From Agathobacter sp. (lineage in GTDB: Bacteria; Bacillota; Clostridia; Lachnospirales; Lachnospiraceae): DNA of 64,000 bases. The stretch lies in NCBI GenBank assembly GCA_022775045.1, contig JALFLB010000039.1:1-64000 (forward strand). The letters run 5' to 3'. The notes under the pieces were generated by a model. That model did no database searches, was not told the origin of the DNA, and was given only the letters and a program-made list of their open reading frames with translations. The position numbers and the translations under genes were made by a program. Shown here one piece after another: positions 1-9,774 of this stretch; position 1 is the stretch's first letter; each line of letters opens with the position of its first letter.

Positions 1-133
1 TGCACCCTCTTTTGGCTGTTCAGTACAAGATACAATGACTGTCATACACTTTTGGCTCTGTTTTATGAGGTAAATATTTAAAGAAAAGACTGAAAAATCA
101 ATGATTTAGGGCTTGACATTATAGGAAGGGAGT

Positions 134-1471
134 ATGAAAAGAGACTATAAAAAGTACTTAAGTAAACTTCTGCTTATAGCAGTACCTATTATACTGAGCA
201 ATCTGATCAGTCAGTTTCAAATGCTCATTGACAGAATTTTTCTTGGACATGCTGATAATTTATATATGAGTGCACTGTCTAATGTTACGGCACCTATGTG
301 GGCAACGATGTCATTTTGCTTTTCATTGGCAGCAGGTGCTTCTATTTTGATTAGTCAGAATGTTGGAGCAGGTGACAGAGTAAATATTGAAGAATATGCA
401 GGGGCAATGATTAAATACAATAACATTATACCAATCCTGCTGTTTTTCTTTTGGCTGTTACTATCAGAACCGGTATTTAAACTTATGGGTGTATCCGAAA
501 ATCTGATGCCAATGTGTTTAAGTTACTCCAGATTTTATGCTCCGGTATTTATTCTTACCGGATTAGGCGGATCTTTAAGCGTCATTCTTCAGACATCAAA
601 TTACACAAAACCTATGGTTGTGTATGGAGTGATACGTGCAGGGCTTAATATTGCCCTGGATTATATTCTGATTTATGGAAAGCTTGGATTTCCGGCTCTT
701 GGAATAAAAGGAGCTGCAATAGCAACCGTAATAGCCGAATATTTGGGAGCAGTGTTCATCACGTATGTTTTTATTACAAGTAATCAGTTAGTTACCAGAC
801 CTTCTATGAAAGGGGTAAAAGCGGCTAAGCTGTCCACTTACCTTAGATCAGCAAGGCTTGGAGTAAACACTGCTCTTGAAGATTTTGCATGGAATATTGG
901 TAATTTATGTTTAATCAGGATTTTGAATACCATTAATGAATTTGCAGCAGGTATCTATTCGATTATATTTGGGGTGGAAGTGTTGGCTGTTGTGATTGTA
1001 GGTGCGATTGGAACCAGTACCATGACATTAACCTCGGAGGCAACCGGTAAGAAAGATCTGGCACAGTACAAGGGTGTCTGTATATGTGCATATGGATTGT
1101 GTGCAATTGTCGCAGTGGTTATGCTTATTTTGGGAATTACAATTCCAGAACAGATTATAGCAATATTTACAAAGGATACCTCCGTTATTGCAACAAGCAG
1201 TGTGTATTTATTGATTGTGGGAATTAATCTTTTTTCAAAGTCTGCGAATATCATTATCGGAAATGGGATTCGTGGAAGTGGGGATACCAAATGGATGCTC
1301 TATACACAGATTTTTGGAACAATAGGAATTGTCGGAGTGGCGGCATTCTTCGTATATATCTGTAGGTTTGGAATTACCGGAGTATTTCTGGCTGTTCTGG
1401 TAGATGAAGCGGTAAGAGCGGTCATAAATTTATGCAAATATTTGAGAATTATTAAAAAGTGGGGGAGTTAA
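134..1471 (+). CDS. MATE family efflux transporter
   Basis: A 445-residue polytopic membrane protein with about twelve hydrophobic segments in two halves, the usual size and layout of MATE (multidrug and toxin extrusion) transporters. These export cationic compounds using a Na+ or H+ gradient. The N-terminal half carries the typical 'PIILSNLISQF' opening helix and a 'GASILISQNVGAG' loop, and the second half has the related 'GNGIRGSGDTKW' stretch. The ATG follows GGAAGGGAG at good spacing. It stands alone, with a separate promoter for the next gene. The substrate cannot be read from the sequence. Family assignment is confident. Confidence 0.9.
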   Translation: MKRDYKKYLSKLLLIAVPIILSNLISQFQMLIDRIFLGHADNLYMSALSNVTAPMWATMSFCFSLAAGASILISQNVGAGDRVNIEEYAGAMIKYNNIIPILLFFFWLLLSEPVFKLMGVSENLMPMCLSYSRFYAPVFILTGLGGSLSVILQTSNYTKPMVVYGVIRAGLNIALDYILIYGKLGFPALGIKGAAIATVIAEYLGAVFITYVFITSNQLVTRPSMKGVKAAKLSTYLRSARLGVNTALEDFAWNIGNLCLIRILNTINEFAAGIYSIIFGVEVLAVVIVGAIGTSTMTLTSEATGKKDLAQYKGVCICAYGLCAIVAVVMLILGITIPEQIIAIFTKDTSVIATSSVYLLIVGINLFSKSANIIIGNGIRGSGDTKWMLYTQIFGTIGIVGVAAFFVYICRFGITGVFLAVLVDEAVRAVINLCKYLRIIKKWGS

Positions 1472-1479
1472 ATTAAAAA

Positions 1480-1508
1480 TTGTATTTCATTCTTTAAAAT
1501 GTTATAGT
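1480..1508 (+). promoter_or_regulatory. sigma-A-type promoter for the chemoreceptor gene
   Basis: TTGTAT (1480-1485), a 17-base spacer and TATAGT (1503-1508) lie between the MATE gene and the chemoreceptor gene. Spacing is ideal and both boxes are close to consensus. Confidence 0.55.
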
Positions 1509-1559
1509 AAAAATGAGAAAACCAGATAGTTACATTTTGAAGTAAAGTGAGGGGCGGTT

Positions 1560-3533
1560 ATGGAGAAAAACAGGCGAGAGGGCTTAAGCGTCAGAATCGG
1601 AAGAACTTTTACAATAATACTGAGGCGGGCGTTGCTGATTGTATGTGTGGAATCGGTATTGCTCAGCGGTATTATGGCAGTGTTGTACACTCTGAAAGAA
1701 AATGAGAGTTCTGTAGTGGAATATACAGAGGAGATGGATCGGGCCATGCAGAGCAAGGTCAGTATGCTGGATGCAGTTGCATCTGGAATCAGCAGCGGAA
1801 CGATTCAGGAAAAAGAGGATGTTTTAGCGTATGTGGATTCCATGGTGGAGATGGATGATCAAATTTCGGCAGTGTATAGTTGTTATGATGAGAATGTAAC
1901 GATTATGAGCGGTGGATGGGAACCGCCGGCAGATTTTATTGTGACTGAGCGGGAATGGTACAAGTGTGCACAGGAAGAACCGGAGAAGGTATATATTTCC
2001 GATCCGTATGTGGATATGCAGACAGGCGGAATCTGTATTACATTGGCAAAGGCAACCTATCGCAACGGGAAGGTCGCCGGTGTGGTAGGAATGGATATGT
2101 ATATGGATAATCTGGTTTCTTTGATTGAGAACAGTTATACGTCAAACAGTTATGTATTCTTGACTACTGCTGATGGAACCGTGCTTGTGCATCCGAATGA
2201 TTCCTACGCGCTGACAGCGGACAGTACACCTACAGTTAAGAATGTTAATTCCGGACGTTACCAGTCTCTTACAAAGGGAGATATGAAGACAAAAATCTTT
2301 TTGGACTATAAAGGTGGACTTAAGTTCGGCATTGGGGATACTTCGGCGGTGACCGGCTGGAAGGTTGTTGCGGTGAAGACGTTGTATCAGATCCTGATAT
2401 TTTTTGTGTTGATTATTGCACTGAATCTGACCATTTATTTTGTGACACTTTCCATTACCAAGAAGTATGTCAGCGAAAAGAGCGGTGTCTTGTTCCGTCC
2501 GCTAGAGTCCATAAGTGGCAAGATGATGCAGGTGGCACAGGGTGATTTGTCTGTAGTATTTGATGAGGAAAAGAATTCAACTGAGATTGAAAGGTTGACG
2601 GAATCCATTAATGATACACTTATGAGTCTAAAACATTATATTGGCAGTATTTCGGATACCGTTACAGCGATTTCAGATAAGAATCTGACTGTTTCAATTG
2701 ATGGCGAATTTAAGGGAAGCTATGTGCAGATTAAAGATGGTCTGGAAAGTATTGTTAGCAATCTGAATGAATCTTTTTTGGAAATCAACAGGGAAACGGA
2801 GCGGGTTCTAGAGTTTGCGGACAAGCTTGGGAAGACAACAGAGAGTGTAGCGCAGAGTGCGGCTATGCAGAATGAATCGATTGTCAATGTGTCGGAAGAT
2901 ATGACACAGCTGACGGAGCAGACAAGACAGATTACGGAACGAGCTGTCAATGTACGTGATAATGCAGAGCTTACCAAGGAACATCTGGAGATTGGAAATG
3001 GTGAGATGGAACAATTGGTGCAGGCAATGGAGAGCATCGACCGCTGTTATGGACAGATTGCGGAATTTGTCGGTGAAATCCAGAGTATTGCTTCGCAGAC
3101 GAATCTGCTTTCCTTAAATGCTTCGATTGAGGCTGCGCGTGCCGGAGAAGCAGGAAAGGGTTTTGCGGTTGTCGCAGATGAAATCAGTGCACTTGCTGAA
3201 TCCAGCGAAAAAGCAAGCCAGAATATCAATAAGCTGATTGCTCAATCCCAGTCTGCAGTTGCGACCGGAAAGGAACTGGTTACTGCTACTTCTGCGACAA
3301 TTCAGCAGGGAATGAACGATTCAATCCAGTCAAAGCAGCATATGGATGCAATTGTAGAGTTTGTTGAGAATCAGCAGAAAGCAATTGAGGATGTTAACGA
3401 GGAATTGAAGGAAGTTGCAAGCCTGGTGGAGAACAATGCAGCAAGTGCCGAGGAGAACGCGGCAATCAGCCAGCAGCTCAATGAATGTGCACAGAGTTTG
3501 AAGCAGATGGCGGATTCTTTCCACCTGCGTTAA
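1560..3533 (+). CDS. methyl-accepting chemotaxis protein with extracellular Cache domain
   Basis: A 657-residue transmembrane chemoreceptor that signals to CheA/CheW. TM1 lies near residues 20-41, followed by an extracellular double-Cache-like sensor (about 60-270, with '[20 protein letters not shown]'), TM2 near 278-300, HAMP (about 305-360) and a long cytoplasmic coiled-coil signalling domain. The hairpin tip is conserved ('[20 protein letters not shown]'), followed by '[16 protein letters not shown]'. Cache domains of this kind usually bind amino acids or small organic acids; the ligand here is unknown. ATG follows GAGGGGCGG. No chemotaxis genes flank it. A second receptor lies at 44144. 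Confidence 0.93.
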   Translation: MEKNRREGLSVRIGRTFTIILRRALLIVCVESVLLSGIMAVLYTLKENESSVVEYTEEMDRAMQSKVSMLDAVASGISSGTIQEKEDVLAYVDSMVEMDDQISAVYSCYDENVTIMSGGWEPPADFIVTEREWYKCAQEEPEKVYISDPYVDMQTGGICITLAKATYRNGKVAGVVGMDMYMDNLVSLIENSYTSNSYVFLTTADGTVLVHPNDSYALTADSTPTVKNVNSGRYQSLTKGDMKTKIFLDYKGGLKFGIGDTSAVTGWKVVAVKTLYQILIFFVLIIALNLTIYFVTLSITKKYVSEKSGVLFRPLESISGKMMQVAQGDLSVVFDEEKNSTEIERLTESINDTLMSLKHYIGSISDTVTAISDKNLTVSIDGEFKGSYVQIKDGLESIVSNLNESFLEINRETERVLEFADKLGKTTESVAQSAAMQNESIVNVSEDMTQLTEQTRQITERAVNVRDNAELTKEHLEIGNGEMEQLVQAMESIDRCYGQIAEFVGEIQSIASQTNLLSLNASIEAARAGEAGKGFAVVADEISALAESSEKASQNINKLIAQSQSAVATGKELVTATSATIQQGMNDSIQSKQHMDAIVEFVENQQKAIEDVNEELKEVASLVENNAASAEENAAISQQLNECAQSLKQMADSFHLR

Positions 3534-3623
3534 GAACTTGATGACTTGTAAAAGAAAACTGAATGGAACATCTGCTCTGTTCTCGCATAAGATAAAGGGA
3601 ATAAGAACAAGGCAGGACATAAA

Positions 3624-4892
3624 ATGAGAGAATTATATCCGGGGGATCAGGGAACCCTTGTACGTTATCTTCAGCTGGCACTTCGGCGTGCGGGACAGCA
3701 GGTGACGCTGGACGGAATCTTTGGTCCGAAGACATGCACGGCAGTGGAGCAGGTGACGGGCAGCAGTGGACGCTGTGTGGTGGAGGACGCACAGTGGAAT
3801 CTGCTGCTTCCGTATTTGAAGGGGTACGTGACGCACACGGTTGCCGCTGGGGACAGTTTATATAAAATTGCACAGATGCATGGAACTACAGTGGAGACAA
3901 TTCAGGAGGCGAATCCGGGGGTAAGTGCGGACAATCTGATGATAGGGAGTATTCTTGTGGTGCCTCTTTCTTTTTCACTGGTGGCGACAGATGTTCCCTA
4001 TTCTTCACAGCTGGTGGAGTGGATTGTGGAGGGACTGCAGGCACGTTATCCGTATCTGGAGACTGGAAGTATCGGGCAGAGTGTAATGGGAAGTCCTCTC
4101 TGGTACTTAAAGCTTGGCAACGGTCCAACGGAGGTGACCTATAACGCTTCATTCCATGCAAATGAAAATATTACGACGCCCATACTTCTTAAATTCGCAG
4201 AGGAACTGTTGGATGCCTATGCAAAGGAGCATACCTACATGGATGTCTATCCGGAGCATCTTTTTGAAGAATTTTCCCTGTACCTGATTCCGCTTGTGAA
4301 TCCCGATGGTGTGGATCTGGTTAACGGGGTTCTGGACAGTGGTCGCTTTTACCGGCAGGCGGCAAGGATTGCCCAGGGATTTCCGGCAATTCCGTTTCCG
4401 GATGGATGGAAGGCGAACATTCAGGGAGTTGATCTGAATCTGCAGTTCCCAGCAGGATGGGAGGAAGCAAAACGCATCAAGTATGCACAGGGCTATGTGA
4501 AGCCGGCACCCCGGGATTATGTAGGGATGACGCCTCTGAGTGCACCGGAGAGTATTGCTATGTACAACTTTACCAGAAGCCGGGATTTTGCTCTGATTCT
4601 TGCATACCACACCCAGGGGGAGGTTATTTACTGGCGTTTTCTTGACTATAATCCGGAAGGGTCACACGAGATTGCAAAGTATTTTTCAAGTGTGAGCGGA
4701 TATCGTCTGGAGGAGACTCCGGCGGCATCCGGATATGCTGGTTACAAAGACTGGTTTATCCAGGAGTATGACCGTCCGGGCTATACCATCGAAGCAGGAA
4801 AAGGCATGAACCCGTTGCCAATGGAGCAGTTTGATAAAATTTATGCGGATAATGTGGGAATTCTTCTTGGAGGTATGACACAGCTGGAGTAA
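3624..4892 (+). CDS. M14 family zinc peptidase with peptidoglycan-binding and LysM domains
   Basis: 422 residues that resemble gamma-D-glutamyl-meso-diaminopimelate peptidases of the M14 family, which cut peptidoglycan stem peptides. Residues 1-60 form a PG_binding_1 domain ('LDGIFGPKTCTAVEQ'), 70-115 a LysM repeat ('HTVAAGDSLYKIAQMHG') and 130-420 the carboxypeptidase fold. The zinc ligands are visible as H178-x-x-E181 ('FHANEN') and H329 ('LAYHTQGE'), with catalytic E390 ('YTIEAGKG'). There is no clear signal peptide, so it may act from the cytoplasm or in the spore mother cell, as related sporulation endopeptidases can. Start ATG follows AAGGCAGGA. Exact bond specificity is inferred from architecture. 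Confidence 0.9.
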   Translation: MRELYPGDQGTLVRYLQLALRRAGQQVTLDGIFGPKTCTAVEQVTGSSGRCVVEDAQWNLLLPYLKGYVTHTVAAGDSLYKIAQMHGTTVETIQEANPGVSADNLMIGSILVVPLSFSLVATDVPYSSQLVEWIVEGLQARYPYLETGSIGQSVMGSPLWYLKLGNGPTEVTYNASFHANENITTPILLKFAEELLDAYAKEHTYMDVYPEHLFEEFSLYLIPLVNPDGVDLVNGVLDSGRFYRQAARIAQGFPAIPFPDGWKANIQGVDLNLQFPAGWEEAKRIKYAQGYVKPAPRDYVGMTPLSAPESIAMYNFTRSRDFALILAYHTQGEVIYWRFLDYNPEGSHEIAKYFSSVSGYRLEETPAASGYAGYKDWFIQEYDRPGYTIEAGKGMNPLPMEQFDKIYADNVGILLGGMTQLE

Positions 4893-4899
4893 ATTGGAT

Positions 4900-4928
4900 T
4901 TGTGCATCCTTTGTCTTTCGTTTATAAT
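4900..4928 (+). promoter_or_regulatory. sigma-A-type promoter for the ASKHA/ferredoxin gene
   Basis: TTGTGC (4900-4905), 17 bases, then a perfect TATAAT (4923-4928), 29 bases before the start codon at 4958. Confidence 0.55.
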
Positions 4929-4957
4929 GAAATCAGATAGAGAAAGGAAGAAAGCAT

Positions 4958-6439
4958 ATGCAGATTCGATTGGAGACAGTTCCGGGAGAAAAAAAGACAA
5001 TTCTCGAGGCACTGCTTGAGTGTGGCATCACCAGCATACCGACACCCTGCGGCGGTCGGGGGCGGTGTGGAAAGTGTAGCGTGCACATAGAAGGGCAGGA
5101 GCAGGAGGTTTTAGCCTGTATCACGGAGGCAAAGTGTGGAATGGTAGTCCGGCTGCCGGATGAGAATGCGCAGGAACAGATTGCGGAGGAAAGCTCCTGC
5201 ACATCTTATTTGCCGGATCAAGACTATAATCTTGTTGCAGCCTGTGATCTTGGCACGACGACAGTGGTATGCCATCTGATTGATGGAAAGAGCGGTCGGA
5301 TTCTTGCAACGGCAAGCGAAAGTAATGCACAGCGTATCTACGGTGCGGATGTAGTGTCGCGGATTCAGGCGGCAAAAGAGGGGAAGCTGTCAGAATTACA
5401 GAAGCAGATTGTAAATCAGCTAAATAGAATGTTGAAGAATTTGCTGGAGCAAAGCAAAGCTCCTGAAATTGAAATTCTTGCGGTGGCAGGAAATACAGTT
5501 ATGTGCCATTTGCTGACAGGACTGTCACCGGCTTCGATTGGAGAAGCTCCATTTCTTCCGCAGGATTATTTTGGAAAGATATGTGAGGGAGAAACAATTG
5601 GAATACAAAGATGCAGACAGATTTATCTTACACCCGCTGTTTCGGGATATGTGGGAGGGGACATTACGGCAGATCTGCTTGCGGTGACACCGGAGTATGA
5701 AGAGGAGGAAATTCTGCTCCTCGATATCGGAACCAATGGGGAGATGGTACTTGGAAAAAAGGGCGATTATGTCTGTTGTGCTGCTGCGGCGGGACCGGCC
5801 TTTGAAGGAGCCCAGATTGAGATGGGAATGCCGGCAAAGGAAGGGGCTGTTTCGCATGTGTACCTTGATCAGCGCAGAATTCGTGTGCAGGTGATTGGGG
5901 ATACAAAGTCTGTTGGAATATGCGGTTCGGGGCTTCTTGATGCCCTTTGCATTTTTCTTCAAATGGGACTGGTCGATAATAGTGGACAAATCAGGAAACA
6001 GCAGGAAGTATCTGTAGCTTACCGAAAATATTTGGGGGAGTATGAAAATCAAGCATGTATCTGGCTGACGGATACTGTTTGTGTGACGCAGGCGGATATT
6101 CGTAATCTTCAGCTTGCCAAAGCTGCAATCGCTGCCGGCATAGAGATTCTTATGAAGGAGAGAGGGGGTGTCTGGAAAGATGTGAGCCGGCTGGTGCTTG
6201 CCGGAGGATTTGGAAGCTTTTTAAAGCCGGAGAGTGCGGCGGCAATCGGGCTCATTCCACGGGAATTGCTCTCAGTGACTTCTTCTGTTGGAAACGCAGC
6301 CGGTTCAGGTGCTGTATCAGCAGCCATATCACGGAAAGCAAGACAGGAACTGGAACGAATTCGCAGTAGTATGCATTATCTGGAAATGTCTGCACACCCG
6401 GATTTCGCGGATCTGTACCTGAAACATATGGGTTTTTGA
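4958..6439 (+). CDS. [2Fe-2S] ferredoxin-ASKHA ATPase, corrinoid-activation (RACo/RamA-like) protein
   Basis: 493 residues. The N-terminus is a plant-type [2Fe-2S] ferredoxin with ligands C31, C37, C40 and C54 in 'PCGGRGRCGKC' and 'VLACITEAKC'. The rest is a DUF4445-type actin/Hsp70-fold ATPase with phosphate-binding motifs 'DLGTTTV' and 'LLDIGTNGEMVLG', plus 'GICGSGLLDAL' and 'LAGGFGSFL'. Characterised relatives reductively reactivate Co(II) corrinoid proteins of methyltransferase systems at the cost of ATP. No corrinoid protein or methyltransferase lies nearby, so its partner must be elsewhere or it has a different role. Family call is firm; function is inferred. Confidence 0.85.
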   Translation: MQIRLETVPGEKKTILEALLECGITSIPTPCGGRGRCGKCSVHIEGQEQEVLACITEAKCGMVVRLPDENAQEQIAEESSCTSYLPDQDYNLVAACDLGTTTVVCHLIDGKSGRILATASESNAQRIYGADVVSRIQAAKEGKLSELQKQIVNQLNRMLKNLLEQSKAPEIEILAVAGNTVMCHLLTGLSPASIGEAPFLPQDYFGKICEGETIGIQRCRQIYLTPAVSGYVGGDITADLLAVTPEYEEEEILLLDIGTNGEMVLGKKGDYVCCAAAAGPAFEGAQIEMGMPAKEGAVSHVYLDQRRIRVQVIGDTKSVGICGSGLLDALCIFLQMGLVDNSGQIRKQQEVSVAYRKYLGEYENQACIWLTDTVCVTQADIRNLQLAKAAIAAGIEILMKERGGVWKDVSRLVLAGGFGSFLKPESAAAIGLIPRELLSVTSSVGNAAGSGAVSAAISRKARQELERIRSSMHYLEMSAHPDFADLYLKHMGF

Positions 6440-6491
6440 TGGGGCAGAAAGCCCCCTTGCCCATACGCAGCAAAAATGTGACGCGATTGGG

Positions 6492-6644
6492 CTAGAACAT
6501 CAGCCGTTCGCGATTTTTTAGTAATCGTGCTCCATTCACAATTAAAAGGATGCCGGATACAACACCGGTAATTAAAACGCAGATGCCGAGTGCGAGCGTT
6601 CCGGCGCCGGTACTTCCCATTGTCTTATATACTTTTTCGCTCAT
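6492..6644 (-). CDS. 50-residue single-TM small membrane protein
   Basis: A short reading frame of 50 codons, start ATG preceded on the minus strand by GGAGG at 8-base spacing. It has a short polar N-terminus ('MSEKVYKTMGSTGAG'), one hydrophobic helix (about residues 16-37, Gly/Val/Ile rich) and a basic tail ('RLLKNRERLMF'). The strong ribosome site and the clean topology argue that it is real. It is divergent from the DegV gene and convergent with the ASKHA gene, filling an otherwise empty 330-base gap. No function can be named. Confidence 0.6.
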   Translation of the reverse strand: MSEKVYKTMGSTGAGTLALGICVLITGVVSGILLIVNGARLLKNRERLMF

Positions 6645-6768
6645 GATAGACCTCCGATACATATTCTGCTCCGAAAACAGGAGTGTTGTAAAGATTATAA
6701 CATAACCTGTCTTGCTATTCTATAATTTTTGTTATAAAATTGGCATAGATTGTGAAAGGGAGATGGTT

Positions 6769-7653
6769 ATGGCTGATTATATTTTAAGCTGCTGTTCAAC
6801 AGCAGATCTTACAAAGGATTATTTTAATAAGAGAAATATTCATTATATCTGTTTTCATTTTGAACTGGATGGAAAGTCGTATATGGATGATCTGGGGGAG
6901 TCGATTCCCTTTGATAAATTTTACCAGGCGATGGCAGATGGTGCAGATACAAAAACATCACAGATTAATGTGGATGAATTCTGCAGCTATTTTGAACCTT
7001 TTTTGCGAGAGGGAAAAGATATTCTTCATTTAACACTTTCTTCCGGAATTTCGGGGGTATACAATTCGGCCTGCATTGCACAGGCAATGCTACAGGAAAA
7101 GTACCCGGAACGCAAAATTTATATTGTGGATTCTTTGGCGGCATCTTCCGGCTTTGGACTCCTTATGGATAAGCTTGCAGATTTGCGGGATGAGGGAAAG
7201 ACTGTTGAGGAACTGTATCAATGGGCTAAAGAGCATAGAAAGCATTTACAGCACTGGTTTTTTACGAGTGATCTGACTTTTTTTATCAAGGGAGGTCGTG
7301 TGTCCAAGACAGCCGGATTTATAGGAGGAATGATGAATATCTGTCCACTTCTCAACGTGGATAAGGAGGGCAAACTGACTCCGCGGCAGAAGGTGCGCAC
7401 AAAGAAAAAAGTAATTCGGGCAATGGTTGATAAAATGGAAGAAAATGCCATTGATGGGCTTGATTATTCCGGAAAGTGCTTTATCAGTCATTCTGCATGT
7501 ATGGAAGATGCAAAAGCGGTAGCTGAATTGGTGGAGGAGCGGTTTCCAAAACTGAATGGAAATGTAGAAATCTTTTCTATTGGAACAACCATCGGAAGTC
7601 ATACGGGACCGGGAACGGTTGCGCTGTTCTTCTGGGGAAAAGAAAGGGATTAG
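6769..7653 (+). CDS. DegV family fatty-acid-binding protein
   Basis: About 294 residues from the ATG at 6769, chosen because GAAAGGG lies 8 bases upstream; an extension to 6712 would begin inside a likely promoter region. DegV proteins bind a fatty acid in a cleft between two domains, and FakB members present it to the kinase FakA. Visible family marks are 'YILSCCSTADL' at the N-terminus, 'TLSSGISGVYNSA', 'VDSLAASSGFGLLM' and 'IKGGRVSKTAGFIGGMM'. It is followed after 5 bases by uppP, so co-transcription is likely. No FakA kinase is nearby. Confidence 0.9.
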   Translation: MADYILSCCSTADLTKDYFNKRNIHYICFHFELDGKSYMDDLGESIPFDKFYQAMADGADTKTSQINVDEFCSYFEPFLREGKDILHLTLSSGISGVYNSACIAQAMLQEKYPERKIYIVDSLAASSGFGLLMDKLADLRDEGKTVEELYQWAKEHRKHLQHWFFTSDLTFFIKGGRVSKTAGFIGGMMNICPLLNVDKEGKLTPRQKVRTKKKVIRAMVDKMEENAIDGLDYSGKCFISHSACMEDAKAVAELVEERFPKLNGNVEIFSIGTTIGSHTGPGTVALFFWGKERD

Positions 7654-7658
7654 TATTC

Positions 7659-8525
7659 ATGGAATTATTTGAGGTGTTAAAGGCTGTATTATTTGGAATT
7701 GTGGAAGGTATTACTGAGTGGCTTCCAATCAGCAGTACCGGACATATGATTCTGCTCAATGAAATTCTTCCGCTCAGTGAGGGGGAAGCTTTTTACAGTA
7801 TGTTTGAAGTCGTTATTCAGCTCGGCGCAATATTGGCGGTTGTTGTCTTGTTCTGGAACCAGATCTGGCCGTTTGGCAGAAAGGATAACATGGCTCCTCT
7901 TTCTCCATATGGTCTGGGAGCATGGATTAAGACCGATATTTTTCACTTGTGGTTTCATATCTTGGTATCGTGTGTGCCGGCAGCGGTAATTGGAATCCTT
8001 TTTAATGACGTCTTTGAAAAATACTTTTACAATTATCCGACAGTTGCTGTGATGTTGATTTTGTTTGGAATCGCATTTATTCTGATTGAGAATCATTACA
8101 AGGGAAAAAGTGCTAAGATTGCAAGCCTTGCAGATATCGGATATGATACGGCGCTTTTAATCGGTTTGTTTCAGCTGATTGCTGCTGTTTTTCCGGGGAC
8201 ATCGCGTTCCGGTGCGACCATTGTGGGAGCACTTCTGATTGGGGTATCCCGTACTGTGGCAGCAGAGTACACATTTTTTCTTGCGATTCCGGTTATGTTT
8301 GGAGCCAGTCTGCTTAAAATCTGGAAGTTTGGTCTGTCCTTTACGACCGGACAATTGGTTATTCTGGTTGTTGGAATGGTGGTCGCATTTGTTGTGTCTT
8401 TGCTTGTAATCAGGTTCCTTATGGGATATATTAAAAAACATGATTTTAAAGTGTTTGGATGGTACCGCATTGTTCTTGGCGCGATTGTGCTGATTTGCGG
8501 ATTGGCAGGATTTGTGCATGCTTAA
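7659..8525 (+). CDS. uppP: undecaprenyl-diphosphatase (BacA/UppP)
   Basis: 288 residues, multi-pass membrane enzyme that hydrolyses undecaprenyl diphosphate to the monophosphate, recycling the lipid carrier for peptidoglycan and other wall polymers. Overproduction gives bacitracin resistance in other bacteria. Both signature regions are present: 'GIVEGITEWLPISSTGHMIL' (residues 12-31) and 'FPGTSRSGATI'. Length is typical. The gene sits 5 bases after degV and its 3' end overlaps the phosphopantetheinyl transferase start. Confidence 0.95.
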   Translation: MELFEVLKAVLFGIVEGITEWLPISSTGHMILLNEILPLSEGEAFYSMFEVVIQLGAILAVVVLFWNQIWPFGRKDNMAPLSPYGLGAWIKTDIFHLWFHILVSCVPAAVIGILFNDVFEKYFYNYPTVAVMLILFGIAFILIENHYKGKSAKIASLADIGYDTALLIGLFQLIAAVFPGTSRSGATIVGALLIGVSRTVAAEYTFFLAIPVMFGASLLKIWKFGLSFTTGQLVILVVGMVVAFVVSLLVIRFLMGYIKKHDFKVFGWYRIVLGAIVLICGLAGFVHA

Positions 8526-9156
8526 GGTATATATTGCAGATTGTACGCCTTTTGCGGAACCGGATGTGTTTCGGCGAGGTCTGGCGTTGGTAAAAGAAGA
8601 GCGTAAAGATAGAATCCTCTCGTTTCGTTCACATGCAGACCGGCAACGTTCACTTTCTGCGACGTTGCTACTTCGTCTGGCTTTGGAGAAGGAGGGGATT
8701 TCTTATGCAGACTCCTGTTTCCGGATTGAGGCAAACGGAAAGCCACAGCTCTGTGATCAGGGGCTTTATTTTAGTTTGAGTCACTCCGGTGACCGGGCAT
8801 TGTGTGCGCTTGCTGATTGCGAAGTTGGGGCGGATATCGAGTTGCTTTCCCGTTTTGGAAAGGATGAGAATAAGGCAAGACAGGTTGCAAGACGGTGTCT
8901 CACTGCTGACGAGAGGGTTCAGTTGGAAGCGTCAGATGATTTTTGCGAGAATCTGATTCGCATGTGGACGAAAAAAGAGAGCTATGTAAAGCTTACCGGA
9001 GAGGGACTTGCATGTGATTTTACTTCTGTTGATACCATCCGCAGGGGATTCTATGAACAACGGATCTTAAGTGGCGGGTATTGTGCGACGGTATGTACAA
9101 GGAAATCTTGCAGCGGGATTTTATGGTTCGAAGGTACGAAATTTATATATGAGTAA
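8518..9156 (+). CDS. 4'-phosphopantetheinyl transferase superfamily protein
   Basis: About 212 residues from ATG 8518, which overlaps the end of uppP by 8 bases. Sfp-type enzymes transfer the 4'-phosphopantetheine arm of CoA to a serine of carrier proteins. The conserved Mg2+/CoA motifs are visible: 'GADIELLSRFG' and 'WTKKESYVKLTGEGL', plus 'YFSLSHSGDRALCAL'. This is the two-domain (Sfp) type rather than the short AcpS type. No carrier protein or synthetase gene lies in the window, so whether it serves fatty acid synthesis or a secondary pathway is open. Confidence 0.88.
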   Translation: MLKVYIADCTPFAEPDVFRRGLALVKEERKDRILSFRSHADRQRSLSATLLLRLALEKEGISYADSCFRIEANGKPQLCDQGLYFSLSHSGDRALCALADCEVGADIELLSRFGKDENKARQVARRCLTADERVQLEASDDFCENLIRMWTKKESYVKLTGEGLACDFTSVDTIRRGFYEQRILSGGYCATVCTRKSCSGILWFEGTKFIYE

Positions 9157-9174
9157 AATACTATGAATTAGGGA

Positions 9175-9203
9175 TTGCGTAAAAAGAACAAAACTGTTAG
9201 GAT
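9175..9203 (+). promoter_or_regulatory. possible promoter for greA
   Basis: TTGCGT (9175-9180), 17 bases, TAGGAT (9198-9203), 30 bases before the greA start. Confidence 0.35.
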
Positions 9204-9232
9204 ATTATAAGTGAGGAATTTGGAGGTATCAT

Positions 9233-9736
9233 ATGCATGATGAACTGACACAGAAAGATATCGAAAAAATGGAGGCGGAGATTGAGCACCGCAAGCTTGT
9301 GGTCCGGAAGGAGGCACTTGAGGATGTTAAGGAAGCGCGTGCACAGGGGGACTTGAGCGAAAATTTTGAATATAAGGCGGCTAAGAAATTTAAAAATGAG
9401 AATGAAAGCCGCATTCGTTATCTTGAGAAGATGATTAAAACGGCAGTTGTCATTTCAGAGGATTCTCCTGAGGATGAAGTGGGAATGAATAATACGGTTG
9501 ATGTTTATTTTGAGGATGATGATGAGGTGGAAACTTATAAGTTGGTGACCACGGTGCGCAGTAATTCGCTGAAAAATTTAATCAGCCGCGAATCGCCGCT
9601 GGGTGCAGCGATTTATGGACATAAGGTAGGGGACCGTTGTGAGGTTCGCGTGAATGATGATTATTCTTATTTTGTGCAGATTCGCCGGATTGAAAATACT
9701 GTGGATGACGGAACGGATGAATTACGCAAATTTTAA
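9233..9736 (+). CDS. greA: transcription elongation factor GreA
   Basis: 167 residues, slightly longer than the usual 158. The N-terminal half is the antiparallel coiled coil that enters the RNA polymerase secondary channel; the acidic tip is at 'EARAQGDLSENFEYKAAK', whose Asp/Glu pair drives cleavage of backtracked transcripts. The C-terminal half is the FKBP-like globular domain, with 'SPLGAAIYGHKVGD'. ATG lies 6 bases after TTGGAGG. It is followed by metF at 38 bases. Confidence 0.93.
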   Translation: MHDELTQKDIEKMEAEIEHRKLVVRKEALEDVKEARAQGDLSENFEYKAAKKFKNENESRIRYLEKMIKTAVVISEDSPEDEVGMNNTVDVYFEDDDEVETYKLVTTVRSNSLKNLISRESPLGAAIYGHKVGDRCEVRVNDDYSYFVQIRRIENTVDDGTDELRKF

Positions 9737-9774
9737 GGCAGTTAAAATACAAAAGGACAAGGGGATTACTATTT

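Noticed and set aside
1-133. Possible C-terminal end of a gene before the MATE gene
   Set aside because: Two frames stay open for about 25 codons from the window edge, but neither shows a recognisable motif, so no gene is claimed.
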